A stretch of DNA of 64,000 nucleotides from Chromobacterium phragmitis (GCF_003325475.1 NZ_CP029495.1:2852001-2916000), one strand, 5' to 3'. Positions 8,110 to 17,293 are shown, counted from the stretch's first letter. Program-made: numbers and translations. The notes: generated from the sequence alone by a model not told the origin.

Positions 8110-9033
8110 ATGAAAATGATCGTTATGTTTCGGCGCGGCCTGGCCGCGGCGGCGGCATTCGCCATCGCGCTGTCGTGCGCGCCGGCTTGGGCGGCCAGCC
8201 TGACGCTGGGCAGCAAGAACTTCACCGAGCAGCATCTGCTGTCCGAGCTGACCACGCAATACCTTGCCGGCAAGGGCTATGAGGTGACGCAAAAGACCGA
8301 CCTCGCCTCGGTGATCCTGCGCAAGGCGCAGGAGAGCGGGCAGATCGATCTGGCCTGGGACTACACCGGCACCGGCCTCATCGTCCATCACGGCATTCAG
8401 AAGAAGATGAGCAACGAGGAGGCCTATGCCGAGATCAAGCGGCTGGACGAGCCTATGGGCCTGATCTGGCTGAACCCGGCCGCGCTCAACAACACCTACG
8501 CGCTGGCGATGAAGCGCAGCCGCGCCGAGGCCGAAGGCGTGCGCGCGCTGTCCGATCTGGTGCGGGCGGTGAACCGCAACAACGGCGGCGGCAAGCGCTG
8601 GCAGCTGGGCTTCGACATGGAGTTCGCCGGCCGGCCTGACGGGCTCAGGCCGTTGCAAAAGCTGTACGGCATGGTCTTGAGCCGGCCGCAAATCCGGCAG
8701 ATGGATTCCGGCCTGGTCTACAACGCCATTCGGGACGGCTTCGTCGACGCCGGCCTGGTCTACACCACCGACGGCAGGATTCCAGGTTTCGACCTGCTGG
8801 TGCTGGAAGACGACCAGGGCTTCTTCCCCGCCTATTCGGCGACGCCGGTGGCGCGCAAGGACGTGCTGGACCGCCATCCCGGACTGGCCGACGAGCTGAA
8901 CCGGCTGTCCGCCTTGTTGGACAACGACGCGATGTCGGCGATGAACGCCGAGGTGGATATCCGGCACCGTCCGGTCAGGGACGTGGCGGCCGAGTTCCTG
9001 CGCAGCCATGGCCTGGCGAAGGAGGAGGCATGA
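8110..9033 (+). CDS. Periplasmic osmolyte-binding protein (OpuAC/OsmF-like)
   Basis: The 307-residue protein has a signal peptide (hydrophobic core residues 10-23, predicted cut after AWA near residue 29). The mature part begins with LTLGSKNFTEQHLLSEL, typical of the OpuC/OsmF substrate-binding group, and has the WDYTGTGL segment seen in these proteins. It captures quaternary ammonium-type solutes for the flanking permeases. The stop overlaps the start of the next permease (ATGA), so translation is coupled. Confidence 0.9.
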   Translation: MKMIVMFRRGLAAAAAFAIALSCAPAWAASLTLGSKNFTEQHLLSELTTQYLAGKGYEVTQKTDLASVILRKAQESGQIDLAWDYTGTGLIVHHGIQKKMSNEEAYAEIKRLDEPMGLIWLNPAALNNTYALAMKRSRAEAEGVRALSDLVRAVNRNNGGGKRWQLGFDMEFAGRPDGLRPLQKLYGMVLSRPQIRQMDSGLVYNAIRDGFVDAGLVYTTDGRIPGFDLLVLEDDQGFFPAYSATPVARKDVLDRHPGLADELNRLSALLDNDAMSAMNAEVDIRHRPVRDVAAEFLRSHGLAKEEA

Positions 9034-9692
9034 TGGAAACCCTGCTGGAAACCGGCCGCTACATGCTGGCCAATCTGCCTTATATCGGGGCATTGGCCTG
9101 GCAGCATCTGTCGCTGGTCGGCATCGCCGTCAGCCTGGCGGTGCTGCTGGGCGTGCCCTTGGGCATCGCCATCGTACGCTTTCCCGCCCTAGCCGGCGCG
9201 GTGCTGAGCCTGGCTACCGTGCTGTTGACCATTCCGGCCATCGCATTGTTCGGCCTGATGATCCCGCTGTTTTCGCTGATCGGCCACGGCATCGGCGCGG
9301 TGCCGGCCGTCACCGCGGCGTTCCTCTACTCGCTGCTGCCCATCGTGCGCAACACCCATGCCGCGCTGACGCAGCTGGAGCCCGGCGTGCGGGAGGCCGG
9401 CCGCGGCATCGGCCTGACATTCTGGCAGCGCTTGCGCTGGGTGGAGCTGCCGCTGGCGGTGCCGGTGATTTTCGGCGGCATCCGCACCGCGGTGGTGCTG
9501 AACATCGGCGTGATGGCCATCGCCGCCATCGTCGGCGCCGGCGGTCTCGGCACCTTGATCCTGCATGGCATCAGCCAGAGCGACATCCGCAAATTGATCG
9601 CCGGCGCCGTCGTGGTAAGCCTGCTCGCCGTGGCCATGGACTGGCTGCTGCTGCGCGCCCAGCGCGCGCTGACACCGAAAGGAATCCGCTGA
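9030..9692 (+). CDS. Glycine betaine/choline-type ABC transporter permease (second)
   Basis: The 220-residue membrane protein is paralogous to the product at 7359-8072. It shares the same fold, with the loop GVREAGRGIGLTFWQRLRWVELP and an IVGAGGLGTLI signature near the C-terminus. Its ATG overlaps the binding-protein stop by 4 bases, and GGAGG lies just upstream. A second ATG one codon later is equally possible. The two permeases probably form a heterodimer. Confidence 0.88.
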   Translation: MMETLLETGRYMLANLPYIGALAWQHLSLVGIAVSLAVLLGVPLGIAIVRFPALAGAVLSLATVLLTIPAIALFGLMIPLFSLIGHGIGAVPAVTAAFLYSLLPIVRNTHAALTQLEPGVREAGRGIGLTFWQRLRWVELPLAVPVIFGGIRTAVVLNIGVMAIAAIVGAGGLGTLILHGISQSDIRKLIAGAVVVSLLAVAMDWLLLRAQRALTPKGIR

Positions 9693-10837
9693 TGATAGAA
9701 CTGCAAAACCTGTGCAAGCGCTTCACCCAGAAAAATGGCCAACCGGTCCGCGCGGTGGACGATGTCAGCCTGAAAGTGCCGGAGGGCGAGATTTGCGTGT
9801 TGCTCGGCCCGTCCGGCTGCGGCAAGACCACCACCATGAAGATGATCAACCGGCTGATCGAGCCCACGTCCGGCAGAGTGCTGATAGGCGGCGAGGACAC
9901 CGCCGGCATCGACACCGTGACGCTGCGCCGGCACATCGGCTACGTGATCCAGCAGATCGGCCTGTTTCCCAATATGACCATCGAAGAGAACATCATGGTT
10001 GTGCCGCGGATGCTGGGCTGGGACAAGAAGCGCTGCCGCGAGCGCGCCCGCGAGCTGATGCACATGGTGGCGCTGGACCCGGACCGCTTTCTGCAGCGCT
10101 ATCCGCGCGAGATGTCGGGCGGCCAGCAGCAGCGAATCGGCGTGATCCGCGCGCTGGCGGCCGACGCGCCGGTGCTGCTGATGGATGAGCCGTTCGGCGC
10201 GGTGGACCCGATCAACCGCGAACAAATCCAGAACGAATTCCTGCAGATGCAGCGCCAGTTGGGCAAGACCGTGATGCTGGTCAGCCACGACATCGACGAG
10301 GCGATCAAGCTGGGCGATCGCATCGCGGTGTTCCGCCAGGGGAAGATGGTGCAGTGCGCCGGCGCCGACGAGGTGCTGGCGAACCCCGCTGACGATTTCG
10401 TCGCCAGCTTCGTCGGCCATGACCGCACGCTGAAGCGCCTGCTGCTGGTGCGGGCGGGCGAAGTGGCCGAGCAGCGGGAGACGCTGACCGCCCGGCTGGA
10501 TACGCCGCTGTCCGCCGCTTACGGCATGATGGACGACGCAGACTTGTTGCATCTGACCGTGGTGGACGAGGCCGGCGAGCCGCTGGGCTTCGTCAAGCGC
10601 CGAGACGCCAAGTCCGGCGGCGATGGCCGCTGCCGCGACAAGATCAATAGTATCGAAGTGACGGCCGGCGTCGGCGAGAACCTGCGCATCGTGCTGTCGC
10701 GCCTGTACGAGCACAACCTTACCTGGATGCCGGTGGTGGACGAGGCCGGCCGCTATTGCGGCGAGGTGTCGCAGGACTATATCGCCGATTACCTGCATTC
10801 GGGTCGCACGCGCAAAAAGGAAGCCGCGTTGGCTTGA
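9692..10837 (+). CDS. Osmolyte ABC transporter ATP-binding protein with C-terminal CBS domains
   Basis: The 381-residue protein has Walker A GPSGCGKTT near residue 39, signature MSGGQQQRIG near residue 140, Walker B VLLMDEP and the H-loop VSHDIDEA. After about residue 250 comes a CBS-type region, as in OpuAA/OpuCA/OsmV, where it can sense ionic strength. The ATG overlaps the permease stop by one base. It energises the importer encoded upstream. Confidence 0.92.
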   Translation: MIELQNLCKRFTQKNGQPVRAVDDVSLKVPEGEICVLLGPSGCGKTTTMKMINRLIEPTSGRVLIGGEDTAGIDTVTLRRHIGYVIQQIGLFPNMTIEENIMVVPRMLGWDKKRCRERARELMHMVALDPDRFLQRYPREMSGGQQQRIGVIRALAADAPVLLMDEPFGAVDPINREQIQNEFLQMQRQLGKTVMLVSHDIDEAIKLGDRIAVFRQGKMVQCAGADEVLANPADDFVASFVGHDRTLKRLLLVRAGEVAEQRETLTARLDTPLSAAYGMMDDADLLHLTVVDEAGEPLGFVKRRDAKSGGDGRCRDKINSIEVTAGVGENLRIVLSRLYEHNLTWMPVVDEAGRYCGEVSQDYIADYLHSGRTRKKEAALA

Positions 10838-10860
10838 TGAGGTTGCGGGCGGCTGAGGAG

Positions 10861-10883
10861 GGCGCGATATTCGCGCCTTTTTT
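10861..10883 (+). terminator. Terminator of the osmolyte ABC operon
   Basis: GGCGCGA / TCGCGCC stem with a TAT loop followed by six T, 23 bases after the ATPase stop. Confidence 0.88.
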
Positions 10884-10990
10884 ACGTCCGCGAACGTCGT
10901 TCTTGTGGAGGCGCTGGACTGGATTGGGCGTGTCTTTCCGCTGCCGAACGCGGAGAGCATCCCGCGCGGGGATGCTAGGAAAGCAGGCAA

Positions 10991-11019
10991 CAAAAAAGCC
11001 CTTGATCGCTCAAGGGCTT
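10991..11019 (-). terminator. Terminator of tRNA-Ser
   Basis: Read leftward, a 10-base stem (AAGCCCTTGA / TCAAGGGCTT) with a 4-base loop is followed by a T run. It lies 14 bases beyond the 3' end of the tRNA gene. Confidence 0.85.
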
Positions 11020-11032
11020 GATTGCGTTCTAC

Positions 11033-11122
<90 letters not shown>

Positions 11123-11192
11123 GGTGTCAGTCGAGGAGCGCATTATGTCCGTGCGAGCCTGTGCTGTCAATAGTTTCTTGCAGTTTTGCGGC

Positions 11193-11227
11193 CATGCAAA
11201 ACGCCACCGCAAGGGTGGCGTTTTGCA
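11193..11227 (-). terminator. Terminator of the dicarboxylate symporter gene
   Basis: A perfect 15-base inverted repeat (ATGCAAAACGCCACC and its complement) encloses a 5-base loop. The stem itself supplies the T run in either direction. It sits just after the symporter stop and could also block readthrough toward the tRNA. Confidence 0.75.
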
Positions 11228-11242
11228 TGAGGCTGAGCGGGA

Positions 11243-12478
11243 TCAGTGGCGCTTCAATTCGCCTTCCCACTTGGCGACCACGGCGGTGGCGACGGAGTTG
11301 CCCACCACGTTGGTGGCGGAGCGGCCCATGTCCAGGAAGTGGTCGATGCCCAAGAGCAGCAGCAGGCCGGCCTCCGGGATGTTGAACTGCGCCAGGGTGG
11401 CGGCGATCACCACCAGCGACGCGCGCGGCACGCCGGCCATGCCTTTGGAGGTCAGCATCAGGATCAGCAGCATGGAGATTTCCTGGGCCAGCGTCAGGTC
11501 GATGCCGTAGGCCTGGGCGATGAAGATCACCGCGAAGGTGCAGTACATCATCGAGCCGTCCAGGTTGAACGAGTAGCCCATCGGCAGCACGAAGCTGGCG
11601 ATCTTGTTGGACACGCCGAAGCGCTCCAGCTGTTCCAGCGTCTTCGGATAGGCGGCTTCGGAGCTGGCGGTGGTGAACGACAGCAGCAGCGGCTCTTTGA
11701 TCATGCCCATCAGGTGCAGCAGACGCGGGCCGACGATCAGCACGCCGACGGCGATCAGCAGCGCCCACAGGATGCCGATGGAGAAGTAAAACTGCGCCAT
11801 GAACTTGCCGTAGGTGCCGAGAATGGACAGGCCTTCCTTGGCGACGGTGGCGGCGATGGCGCCGAATACCGCCAGCGGAGCGAAGTTCATCACGTAGCTG
11901 GTGACTTTCAGCATCACGTGGGCGACGACGTCGATCACGTCGATCAGCGCCTTGGAGCGCTCGCCCAGAGCGGCCATCGCGCTGCCGAAGAACACCGAGA
12001 AAATCACGATCTGCAGGATTTCGTTGTTGGCCATCGCCTCGAACACGCTCTTGGGAATGGCGTGGGTGACGAAGTCCTTCAGCGAGATGGCGCCGGCCTT
12101 GATGCCGGATTCGGCGTGCATGTCCGGCAGCGGCAGATTCAGCGCCACGCCCGGCTTCAGGATATTGACCATGATCAGGCCCAGGGTCAGCGACGCCAGC
12201 GAGGCGCCGATGAACCAGCCCATGGTTTTGCCGCCGATGCGGCCCACCGACTTGGCGTCGCCCATCTTGGCGATGCCGACCACCAGCGTGGAGATCACCA
12301 AGGGCGCGATGATCATCTTGATCAGCCGCAGGAAGATGTCGGTAAGGATGGACATGCCGTCGACAAAGGTTTTGATCGCGGCGGCGTCGTCGCCGGCATG
12401 TTGACGGAAGAGGTAGCCGACCAGAATGCCCAGCAGCATCCCGACCAGGATCAAGGCCGTGAGTTTTTTAGACTTCAT
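11243..12478 (-). CDS. Dicarboxylate/amino acid:cation symporter (DAACS family)
   Basis: The 411-residue membrane protein is of the GltP/DctA/GltT family. It has the serine-rich hairpin sequence SFTTASSEAAYP, the GYSFNLDGSMMY segment with the metal-binding NLDG motif in TM7, and the C-terminal HP2/TM8 region with LGIDHFLDMGRSATNVVGN. These proteins import glutamate, aspartate or C4-dicarboxylates with Na+ or H+. The substrate is not resolvable here. It is monocistronic, with its own promoter and terminator. Confidence 0.92.
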   Translation of the reverse strand: MKSKKLTALILVGMLLGILVGYLFRQHAGDDAAAIKTFVDGMSILTDIFLRLIKMIIAPLVISTLVVGIAKMGDAKSVGRIGGKTMGWFIGASLASLTLGLIMVNILKPGVALNLPLPDMHAESGIKAGAISLKDFVTHAIPKSVFEAMANNEILQIVIFSVFFGSAMAALGERSKALIDVIDVVAHVMLKVTSYVMNFAPLAVFGAIAATVAKEGLSILGTYGKFMAQFYFSIGILWALLIAVGVLIVGPRLLHLMGMIKEPLLLSFTTASSEAAYPKTLEQLERFGVSNKIASFVLPMGYSFNLDGSMMYCTFAVIFIAQAYGIDLTLAQEISMLLILMLTSKGMAGVPRASLVVIAATLAQFNIPEAGLLLLLGIDHFLDMGRSATNVVGNSVATAVVAKWEGELKRH

Positions 12479-12859
12479 TCAGTTGTTCCTGCCTGTTCTT
12501 GAGACGTTTTCAAACGAGCGTCGCATTTTCATGACATGACATGCGGTCAATGGATGGGGTCATGTTTGCGTGCCGTGTGTCCGGCATGTTTCGCCATGTA
12601 GCGGCCGGGCTACTTTGTTGTTTTTAGCCCGTTTTCAGGGCCTTGTGCCTGTTGTTGTCCGACAGGAGCAGCCGGCTGAAGGTTAGCGATTATAGAGTGT
12701 TAGTACGAGGTTGTCTTGACGGGATTTCGACAATTGCAGTTCGAATTCGAATATTTTGCAATCATTTTAATAACTTAAGCATTTTATGATTCTTGGGGCG
12801 TGACGGGGGCATGGCTGGCCGTTTCCGGTCGCGCGTCATGCGTGTAGCGCGGCGACAAC
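12479..12859. other. Intergenic region between barstar and symporter genes
   Basis: No gene is seen. It holds the symporter promoter listed separately and an untranslated leader of about 200 bases. A short tandem CATGA repeat (around 12528-12545) was noticed but has no clear role. Confidence 0.5.
12689..12717 (-). promoter_or_regulatory. Sigma-70-type promoter of the symporter gene
   Basis: Read leftward: AAGACA, 17 bases, TATAAT. The perfect -10 box and ideal spacing make it the best promoter in this region. The predicted leader is about 200 bases. Confidence 0.5.
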
Positions 12860-12908
12860 GAAAAAGCGCCGAGGCTCAGGCTTGGCCTGAGCGCGCGCGG
12901 CGCTTTCG
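12860..12908 (-). terminator. Terminator of the RNase/barstar operon
   Basis: Read leftward, a two-part stem (GCGCCG outer arms and GCTCAGGC / GCCTGAGC inner arms) ends in five T. It follows the barstar stop by 28 bases. Confidence 0.78.
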
Positions 12909-12936
12909 GGCGGCGCCCCGTGGCCGGGGCGAGGCG

Positions 12937-13215
12937 TCAGTGGTGAATGTCCAGCGTCACGTCGCCGCGCTCTTCCGCCACGGTTTCGAGAATTTCCAGC
13001 ACGGTGGCGTAAACATCGGCGCCCATGCCTTGCCTGGCTTCGGCGGTGTCGCGCCAGACCAGCTCGAAGGGGCCGGCCACGTCGTTGGCCAAGCAGTCGT
13101 ACAGCGCGTCCAGATTGCGGCCGAAGCGGGCGGGGAGAAGCAACTGGGTCTGCAGCTCGTTGTAGAACTGTTCCAGGCTGCGTATGTGGCGCAGCTCGCA
13201 CACTTTTACTGGCAT
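12937..13215 (-). CDS. Barstar-family ribonuclease inhibitor
   Basis: The 92-residue cytoplasmic protein carries the barstar core GRNLDALYDCL, containing the two Asp positions (barstar D35 and D39) that plug the barnase active site. Its start codon overlaps the upstream RNase gene by 10 bases, so the two are translationally coupled. The inhibitor would protect the cell from the RNase before export. The pairing with an adjacent barnase homologue is directly visible and makes the function secure by family. Confidence 0.92.
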   Translation of the reverse strand: MPVKVCELRHIRSLEQFYNELQTQLLLPARFGRNLDALYDCLANDVAGPFELVWRDTAEARQGMGADVYATVLEILETVAEERGDVTLDIHH

Positions 13216-13649
13216 GAGGGAACCTCGATGAAGCTATTGTAATGATCCACGGTGACGAAACGCTGGCCGTGGCGGCTGAATAGCAGCCGCTTGGCGCCGC
13301 GTTTGCCACCTTTATAGCTTAGATCGGCTTCCTGCCATTGGCCGGCAGGGAGCCGCTTTTCGTAATTGCCGAAGCGGTCGCCGCCCATGGATTTGCCTTG
13401 CAGCTCGGGCACGCTCCACAGGTTGACGCCTGGGCGCCAGCCCGAGCTTTGGGCTTGGCGCTTGGTGACGAATTTGTCCGGCAGGCGGCCGTCCAGATTG
13501 AGCTTGAGCAGCATGTCGCCCAGCTCGGCCGCGTCTAGCCGCATGCCGGCTTGCTGATTGACCTTGCCGGCGACGATGCGACAGGAGGGGGCGGCAAGGG
13601 CCGGCAGGCTGAATGCCGTCAGCGCGAGCCATAATAGTCTTGTTTTCAT
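13206..13649 (-). CDS. Secreted barnase-like ribonuclease (RNase N1/T1 family)
   Basis: The 147-residue precursor has a signal peptide (MKTRLLWLALTAFSLPALA), giving a mature enzyme of about 128 residues. Aligning by motif with barnase: LPDKFVTKRQAQ keeps the catalytic-site Lys27, WQEADLSY keeps general base Glu73, GKRGAKRLLFS keeps Arg83 and Arg87, and TVDHYNSF keeps His102. Barnase Arg59 (within NRE) is replaced by Tyr (NYE). Cysteines near both mature termini could pair. Guanyl-preferring RNA cleavage is expected. The ATG was chosen because it starts the signal peptide; the frame is open further upstream without support. Confidence 0.9.
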   Translation of the reverse strand: MKTRLLWLALTAFSLPALAAPSCRIVAGKVNQQAGMRLDAAELGDMLLKLNLDGRLPDKFVTKRQAQSSGWRPGVNLWSVPELQGKSMGGDRFGNYEKRLPAGQWQEADLSYKGGKRGAKRLLFSRHGQRFVTVDHYNSFIEVPSCQ

Positions 13650-13821
13650 GGTTGAGACCTGGGCAAAGGATTGCCGTCCCATTTTAGCGGCGCGGCGCGC
13701 GCGGGAACAGCGTCCGCGGCCAGAAGGCATGAATCCGGCGCGGCGGCTGCCGCCTCGCGCCGGATTCTTGCTCGATAGGGCCGGCCAGGCGCGCATCGCG
13801 CCCCGTGAACGCGGCTGGCGC

Positions 13822-14601
13822 TCAATCCAGTAGTTGCGATTCCACCGGGAAGGGCTGGCCTATCAGTTGCGGCAGGCGCAGCGCCATGTCTGCTGCGTCT
13901 TCGGCGGTGGTGATGAAGCGGTAGTAATGATCCCCCTGGCTATCGCAGCCGTGCTGCTGGATCAGGTCCGCCGCGCGGCGGGCGATGGCCTCGGCCGGGT
14001 CGTACAGGCGGATGCCGTCGCCGATGATTTCCTGGATCAGCGGCGCGAGGAAGGGGTAGTGGGTACAGCCCAGCGCGATGTGGTCGATGTTCTCGGCCAG
14101 CAACGGCTCCACCACGCGGCGCACCAGCGCGCGGGTGCGCTCGCCGGCGAGTTCGCCGGCCTCCACCTGTTCCACCCAGCCGTGTCCGGCGCGGCGCAAG
14201 ACTTCCACATCGCCGGCATGGGCGTCGAGCAGCGTTTTCACTCGCTCGCTGGCCAGTGTGTATTCGGTGGCCAGCACGGCGATGCGGCCGGTGCGGCTCA
14301 TCGCCGCCGCCGGCTTGATGGCGGGCTCGATGCCGACGATGGGGAGAGACAGCTCGGCGCGCAGCGCGGCGATGGCGGCGGTGGTGGCGGTGTTGCAGGC
14401 CACTATCAGGATGGTGGCGCCCTGGCTGGCCAGGTAATGTCCCACCTTCAGCGCGCGGTCTATGATTTCCTCGCGGCTGCGCGGGCCGTAGGGGCAATAG
14501 GCCTGGTCGGCGAGATAGGTGATCGGCCAGGCGGGCAGGGCGGCGCGCACCGCGCGCCACACCGACAGCCCGCCCAGGCCGGAATCGTACATCGCTATCA
14601 T
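13822..14601 (-). CDS. murI: Glutamate racemase
   Basis: The 259-residue enzyme provides D-glutamate for peptidoglycan. It begins MIAMYDSGLGGLSV with the conserved DSGxGG loop. The two catalytic cysteines occur in VACNTAT (about residue 70) and GCTHYPF (about residue 180). The length fits the family (about 260-285). The ATG at 14599-14601 lies 8 bases after the apbC stop, so the two genes are likely co-transcribed. Upstream bases offer only a weak ribosome site. Confidence 0.94.
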   Translation of the reverse strand: MIAMYDSGLGGLSVWRAVRAALPAWPITYLADQAYCPYGPRSREEIIDRALKVGHYLASQGATILIVACNTATTAAIAALRAELSLPIVGIEPAIKPAAAMSRTGRIAVLATEYTLASERVKTLLDAHAGDVEVLRRAGHGWVEQVEAGELAGERTRALVRRVVEPLLAENIDHIALGCTHYPFLAPLIQEIIGDGIRLYDPAEAIARRAADLIQQHGCDSQGDHYYRFITTAEDAADMALRLPQLIGQPFPVESQLLD

Positions 14602-14609
14602 ATTGCCGC

Positions 14610-15698
14610 TCAGTTGTTCTGGATGACGATCTTGGGGAATTTGGCGGAGAAGTCCTGCGCCTTTTCGCCTACCTTCACCGCCACGCGGCGGGCGATGGCG
14701 CGGTACAGCTCGGCCGGCTTGCCTTCCGGGTCGGCGGCCACGCTGGGCTTGCCTTCGTCCACCGCCAGGCGGATGGCCAGGTCGAGCGGCAGCGAGCCCA
14801 ACAGCTCCACGCCGAAGTCCTGCGCCATCTTGGCCGCGCCGCCCTCGCCGAAGATGTGTTCGGCGTGGCCGCAGTGGGAGCAGATGTGGATGGCCATGTT
14901 CTCCACCAGGCCCAGGATGGGCACGCCCACCTTCTGGAACATGGTGACGCCCTTGCGCGCGTCCAAGAGGGCGATGTCCTGTGGCGTGGTGACGATCAGC
15001 GCGCCGGTGACCGGCACTTTTTGCGACAGCGTCAGCTGCACGTCGCCGGTGCCCGGCGGCATATCGATGACCAGATAGTCCAAATCGTCCCAGCGGGTGT
15101 CGTTCAACAGCTGCTGCAGCGCCTGGCTGACCATCGGGCCGCGCCATACCATGGCCTGGTCGGCGTCCACCAGGTAGCCGATGGACATGGTCTGCACGCC
15201 GTGATTGGACAGTGGCGTCAGCTTGCCTTCGACCGATTCCGGACGCTGGCCCTGCAAGCCCATCATCAGCGGTTGCGACGGGCCGTAAATGTCCGCGTCC
15301 AACAGGCCGACGCGCGCGCCCTCTGCGGCCAGCGCCAGCGCCAGGTTGGCCGCGGTGGTGGATTTGCCGACGCCGCCCTTGCCGGAGGCGACGGCGATCA
15401 CGTTCTTCACGCCGGGCAGCAGCGGCACGCCGCGCTGGGCGGAGTGGCTGGCGATCTGGCTGCTCACCGCCACCTTGACGGCGCGGCCTTCCGCCAATGG
15501 CGCCAGCGCCGCCTCGAACTGCTGGCGGACGGCGTCGAACTGGCTCTTGGCCGGGTAGGCCAGCACCACGTCCAGGCTGATCTCGGCGTCGCCGCACTTG
15601 AGGTTCTTGACGTTTTTGGCCGCTACGTAGCTTTTGCCGGTATTGGCGTCGATCAGCGGCTTCAGGATTTCGAGGATCTGGTTTTCGAGCTGTGCCAT
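14610..15698 (-). CDS. apbC: Iron-sulfur cluster carrier ATPase ApbC/Mrp
   Basis: The 362-residue protein begins with an N-terminal MIP18-like (DUF59) domain, followed by a ParA/Mrp ATPase with deviant Walker A ASGKGGVGKSTTAAN and the C-terminal CSHCG pair that binds a bridging Fe-S cluster. It carries Fe-S clusters to apoproteins. The ATG at 15698 gives the usual family length. Another ATG in frame at 15761 would add 21 residues (starting MFSKL) and cannot be excluded, since neither has a strong ribosome site. Confidence 0.92.
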   Translation of the reverse strand: MAQLENQILEILKPLIDANTGKSYVAAKNVKNLKCGDAEISLDVVLAYPAKSQFDAVRQQFEAALAPLAEGRAVKVAVSSQIASHSAQRGVPLLPGVKNVIAVASGKGGVGKSTTAANLALALAAEGARVGLLDADIYGPSQPLMMGLQGQRPESVEGKLTPLSNHGVQTMSIGYLVDADQAMVWRGPMVSQALQQLLNDTRWDDLDYLVIDMPPGTGDVQLTLSQKVPVTGALIVTTPQDIALLDARKGVTMFQKVGVPILGLVENMAIHICSHCGHAEHIFGEGGAAKMAQDFGVELLGSLPLDLAIRLAVDEGKPSVAADPEGKPAELYRAIARRVAVKVGEKAQDFSAKFPKIVIQNN

Positions 15699-15907
15699 GG
15701 TTTCGTTCTGGGTGGCCCGGTCGGCTTGGCCGCCGAACAGGCGGGTGAGTTTGGAGAACATGCGAGGGTCCGGATGGATATTTCCGACAATTTTAATCGG
15801 ATTTCGTCTCGGGCGCACCGCGCTCCGCGATGTCCGCATCTTACTCCTGCGGGCTCCCGTCGGTCAGGGAATTTATTGTGTATCAGGGCTTGGTTTATAA
15901 GTTTTTT

Positions 15908-15936
15908 TTGATAAAAGTCTTTGAAAAGCGTAGTAT
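15908..15936 (+). promoter_or_regulatory. Sigma-70-type promoter of the MFS pump gene
   Basis: TTGATA, 17 bases, TAGTAT, with an A/T-rich flank upstream. The predicted leader is about 90 bases before the ATG at 16034. Confidence 0.5.
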
Positions 15937-16033
15937 TACCGGTTCTTTACGCAATGCGCGACGCTTGCGTTCCAAGGCTCGGCCCCGTCAGGCCGCGGGC
16001 CCTGCTCTTTGATCGAAAGGCTTTCTCCGCTTT

Positions 16034-17293
16034 ATGCAGTCCAAACACGCCAAGCTTACCTGGGCCAATCTGCTGTTCCCGCTGGCCCTGGTCCTGTTCG
16101 AATTCGCCGTCTACATCTGCAATGATATGGTCCAGCCCGCGATGCTGGCCGTGACCCGCGAGTTCCTGGTCGACGCCTCCTGGGCGCCGACGTCGATGAC
16201 CGCCTTCCTGATTGGCGGCGCGCTGCTGCCGTGGCTGACCGGCCCGCTGTCCGACCGCATCGGCCGCCGTCCGGTGCTGCTGTTCGGCGTCGCTTATTTC
16301 ACCGTCGCCTGCCTGGCCACCTATCTGGTCAGCTCGATCGAGGCCTTCATCGCGCTGCGTTTGCTGCAGGGCGTGGGCCTGTGCTTCATCAATGCGGTGG
16401 GCTACGCCTCGCTGCAGGAGTCGTTCGAGGAAACCGCCGCGGTGCGCGTCACCGCGCTGATGGCCAATGTGGCGCTGATCGCGCCGCTGGTCGGCCCGCT
16501 GGCCGGCGCTGCGCTGCTGGAACTGGCGCCGTGGCGCAGCGGCTTCCTGTTCATCGCCGGCCTGTCCTTCCTGGCCTTGATCGGCCTGTTCCTGCGGATG
16601 CCGGAAACCGTCGCGCCCAGCCATGAGAAGCTGCCGCTGTCCAGCATGGGCCGCGACTACCTGAAGGTGTTCGGCCACAACCGCTTCGTGCTGGCCGCGC
16701 TGTGCATTCCGCTGCTGGCGCTGCCGCTGATGGGCTGGATCGCGCTGTCGCCGGTGCTGCTGGTGCGCGACTTGCATATGAGCACCGTCGAATACGGCCT
16801 GATGCAGCTGCCGGTGTTCGGCGGCTTGATCGCCGGCAACCTGGCGCTGGCCGTGATCGCCGATCGCTGGCCGCTGGGCCGTTCCGCGCTGGTGGGCATG
16901 TGGCCCATCGTTGGCGGCCTGGCCGTGATGGTTGGCGGTGTGCTGTTTTCGTCGGTGCCGCAGTACTGGATGGTGGCCGGCATGAGCCTGATGGCCTTTG
17001 GCGAGGGCATGGCCTTTGGCGTGCTGTACCGCTTCGCGCTGATGTCCTGCGACCTGGCCGGCCGCGGCACCATCTCCGCCAGCATGAGCATGATCTCGAT
17101 GGCCGGCTATGCGGTGGGCATCGAGCTGTTCCGCCAGGTGTACCAGGCTAGCGGCCTCACCGGTTTCGCGGTGCTGTCCTTGTGCTTCTCGCTGGCCTAC
17201 GTGCTGCTGGGCCGCAAGATGGTGGGCGTTGCGATGGCCGAGCGCGCCGCGCCGGCCGAGCCTAAGGGCGAATGGGCGAATCAGGGCGCCTGA
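16034..17293 (+). CDS. MdfA-like multidrug efflux MFS transporter
   Basis: The 419-residue protein has about 12 membrane segments. TM1 reads ALVLFEFAVYICNDMVQPAM, holding the Glu and Asp that correspond to MdfA E26 and D34, which bind cationic drug and proton. The cytoplasmic GPLSDRIGRRPVLL loop is the MFS motif A, and motif C-like glycines lie in TM5 (LIAPLVGPLAGAAL). MdfA-type pumps export chloramphenicol and lipophilic cations by proton antiport. The gene stands alone, with its own promoter and terminator, and is divergent from apbC. Confidence 0.88.
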   Translation: MQSKHAKLTWANLLFPLALVLFEFAVYICNDMVQPAMLAVTREFLVDASWAPTSMTAFLIGGALLPWLTGPLSDRIGRRPVLLFGVAYFTVACLATYLVSSIEAFIALRLLQGVGLCFINAVGYASLQESFEETAAVRVTALMANVALIAPLVGPLAGAALLELAPWRSGFLFIAGLSFLALIGLFLRMPETVAPSHEKLPLSSMGRDYLKVFGHNRFVLAALCIPLLALPLMGWIALSPVLLVRDLHMSTVEYGLMQLPVFGGLIAGNLALAVIADRWPLGRSALVGMWPIVGGLAVMVGGVLFSSVPQYWMVAGMSLMAFGEGMAFGVLYRFALMSCDLAGRGTISASMSMISMAGYAVGIELFRQVYQASGLTGFAVLSLCFSLAYVLLGRKMVGVAMAERAAPAEPKGEWANQGA

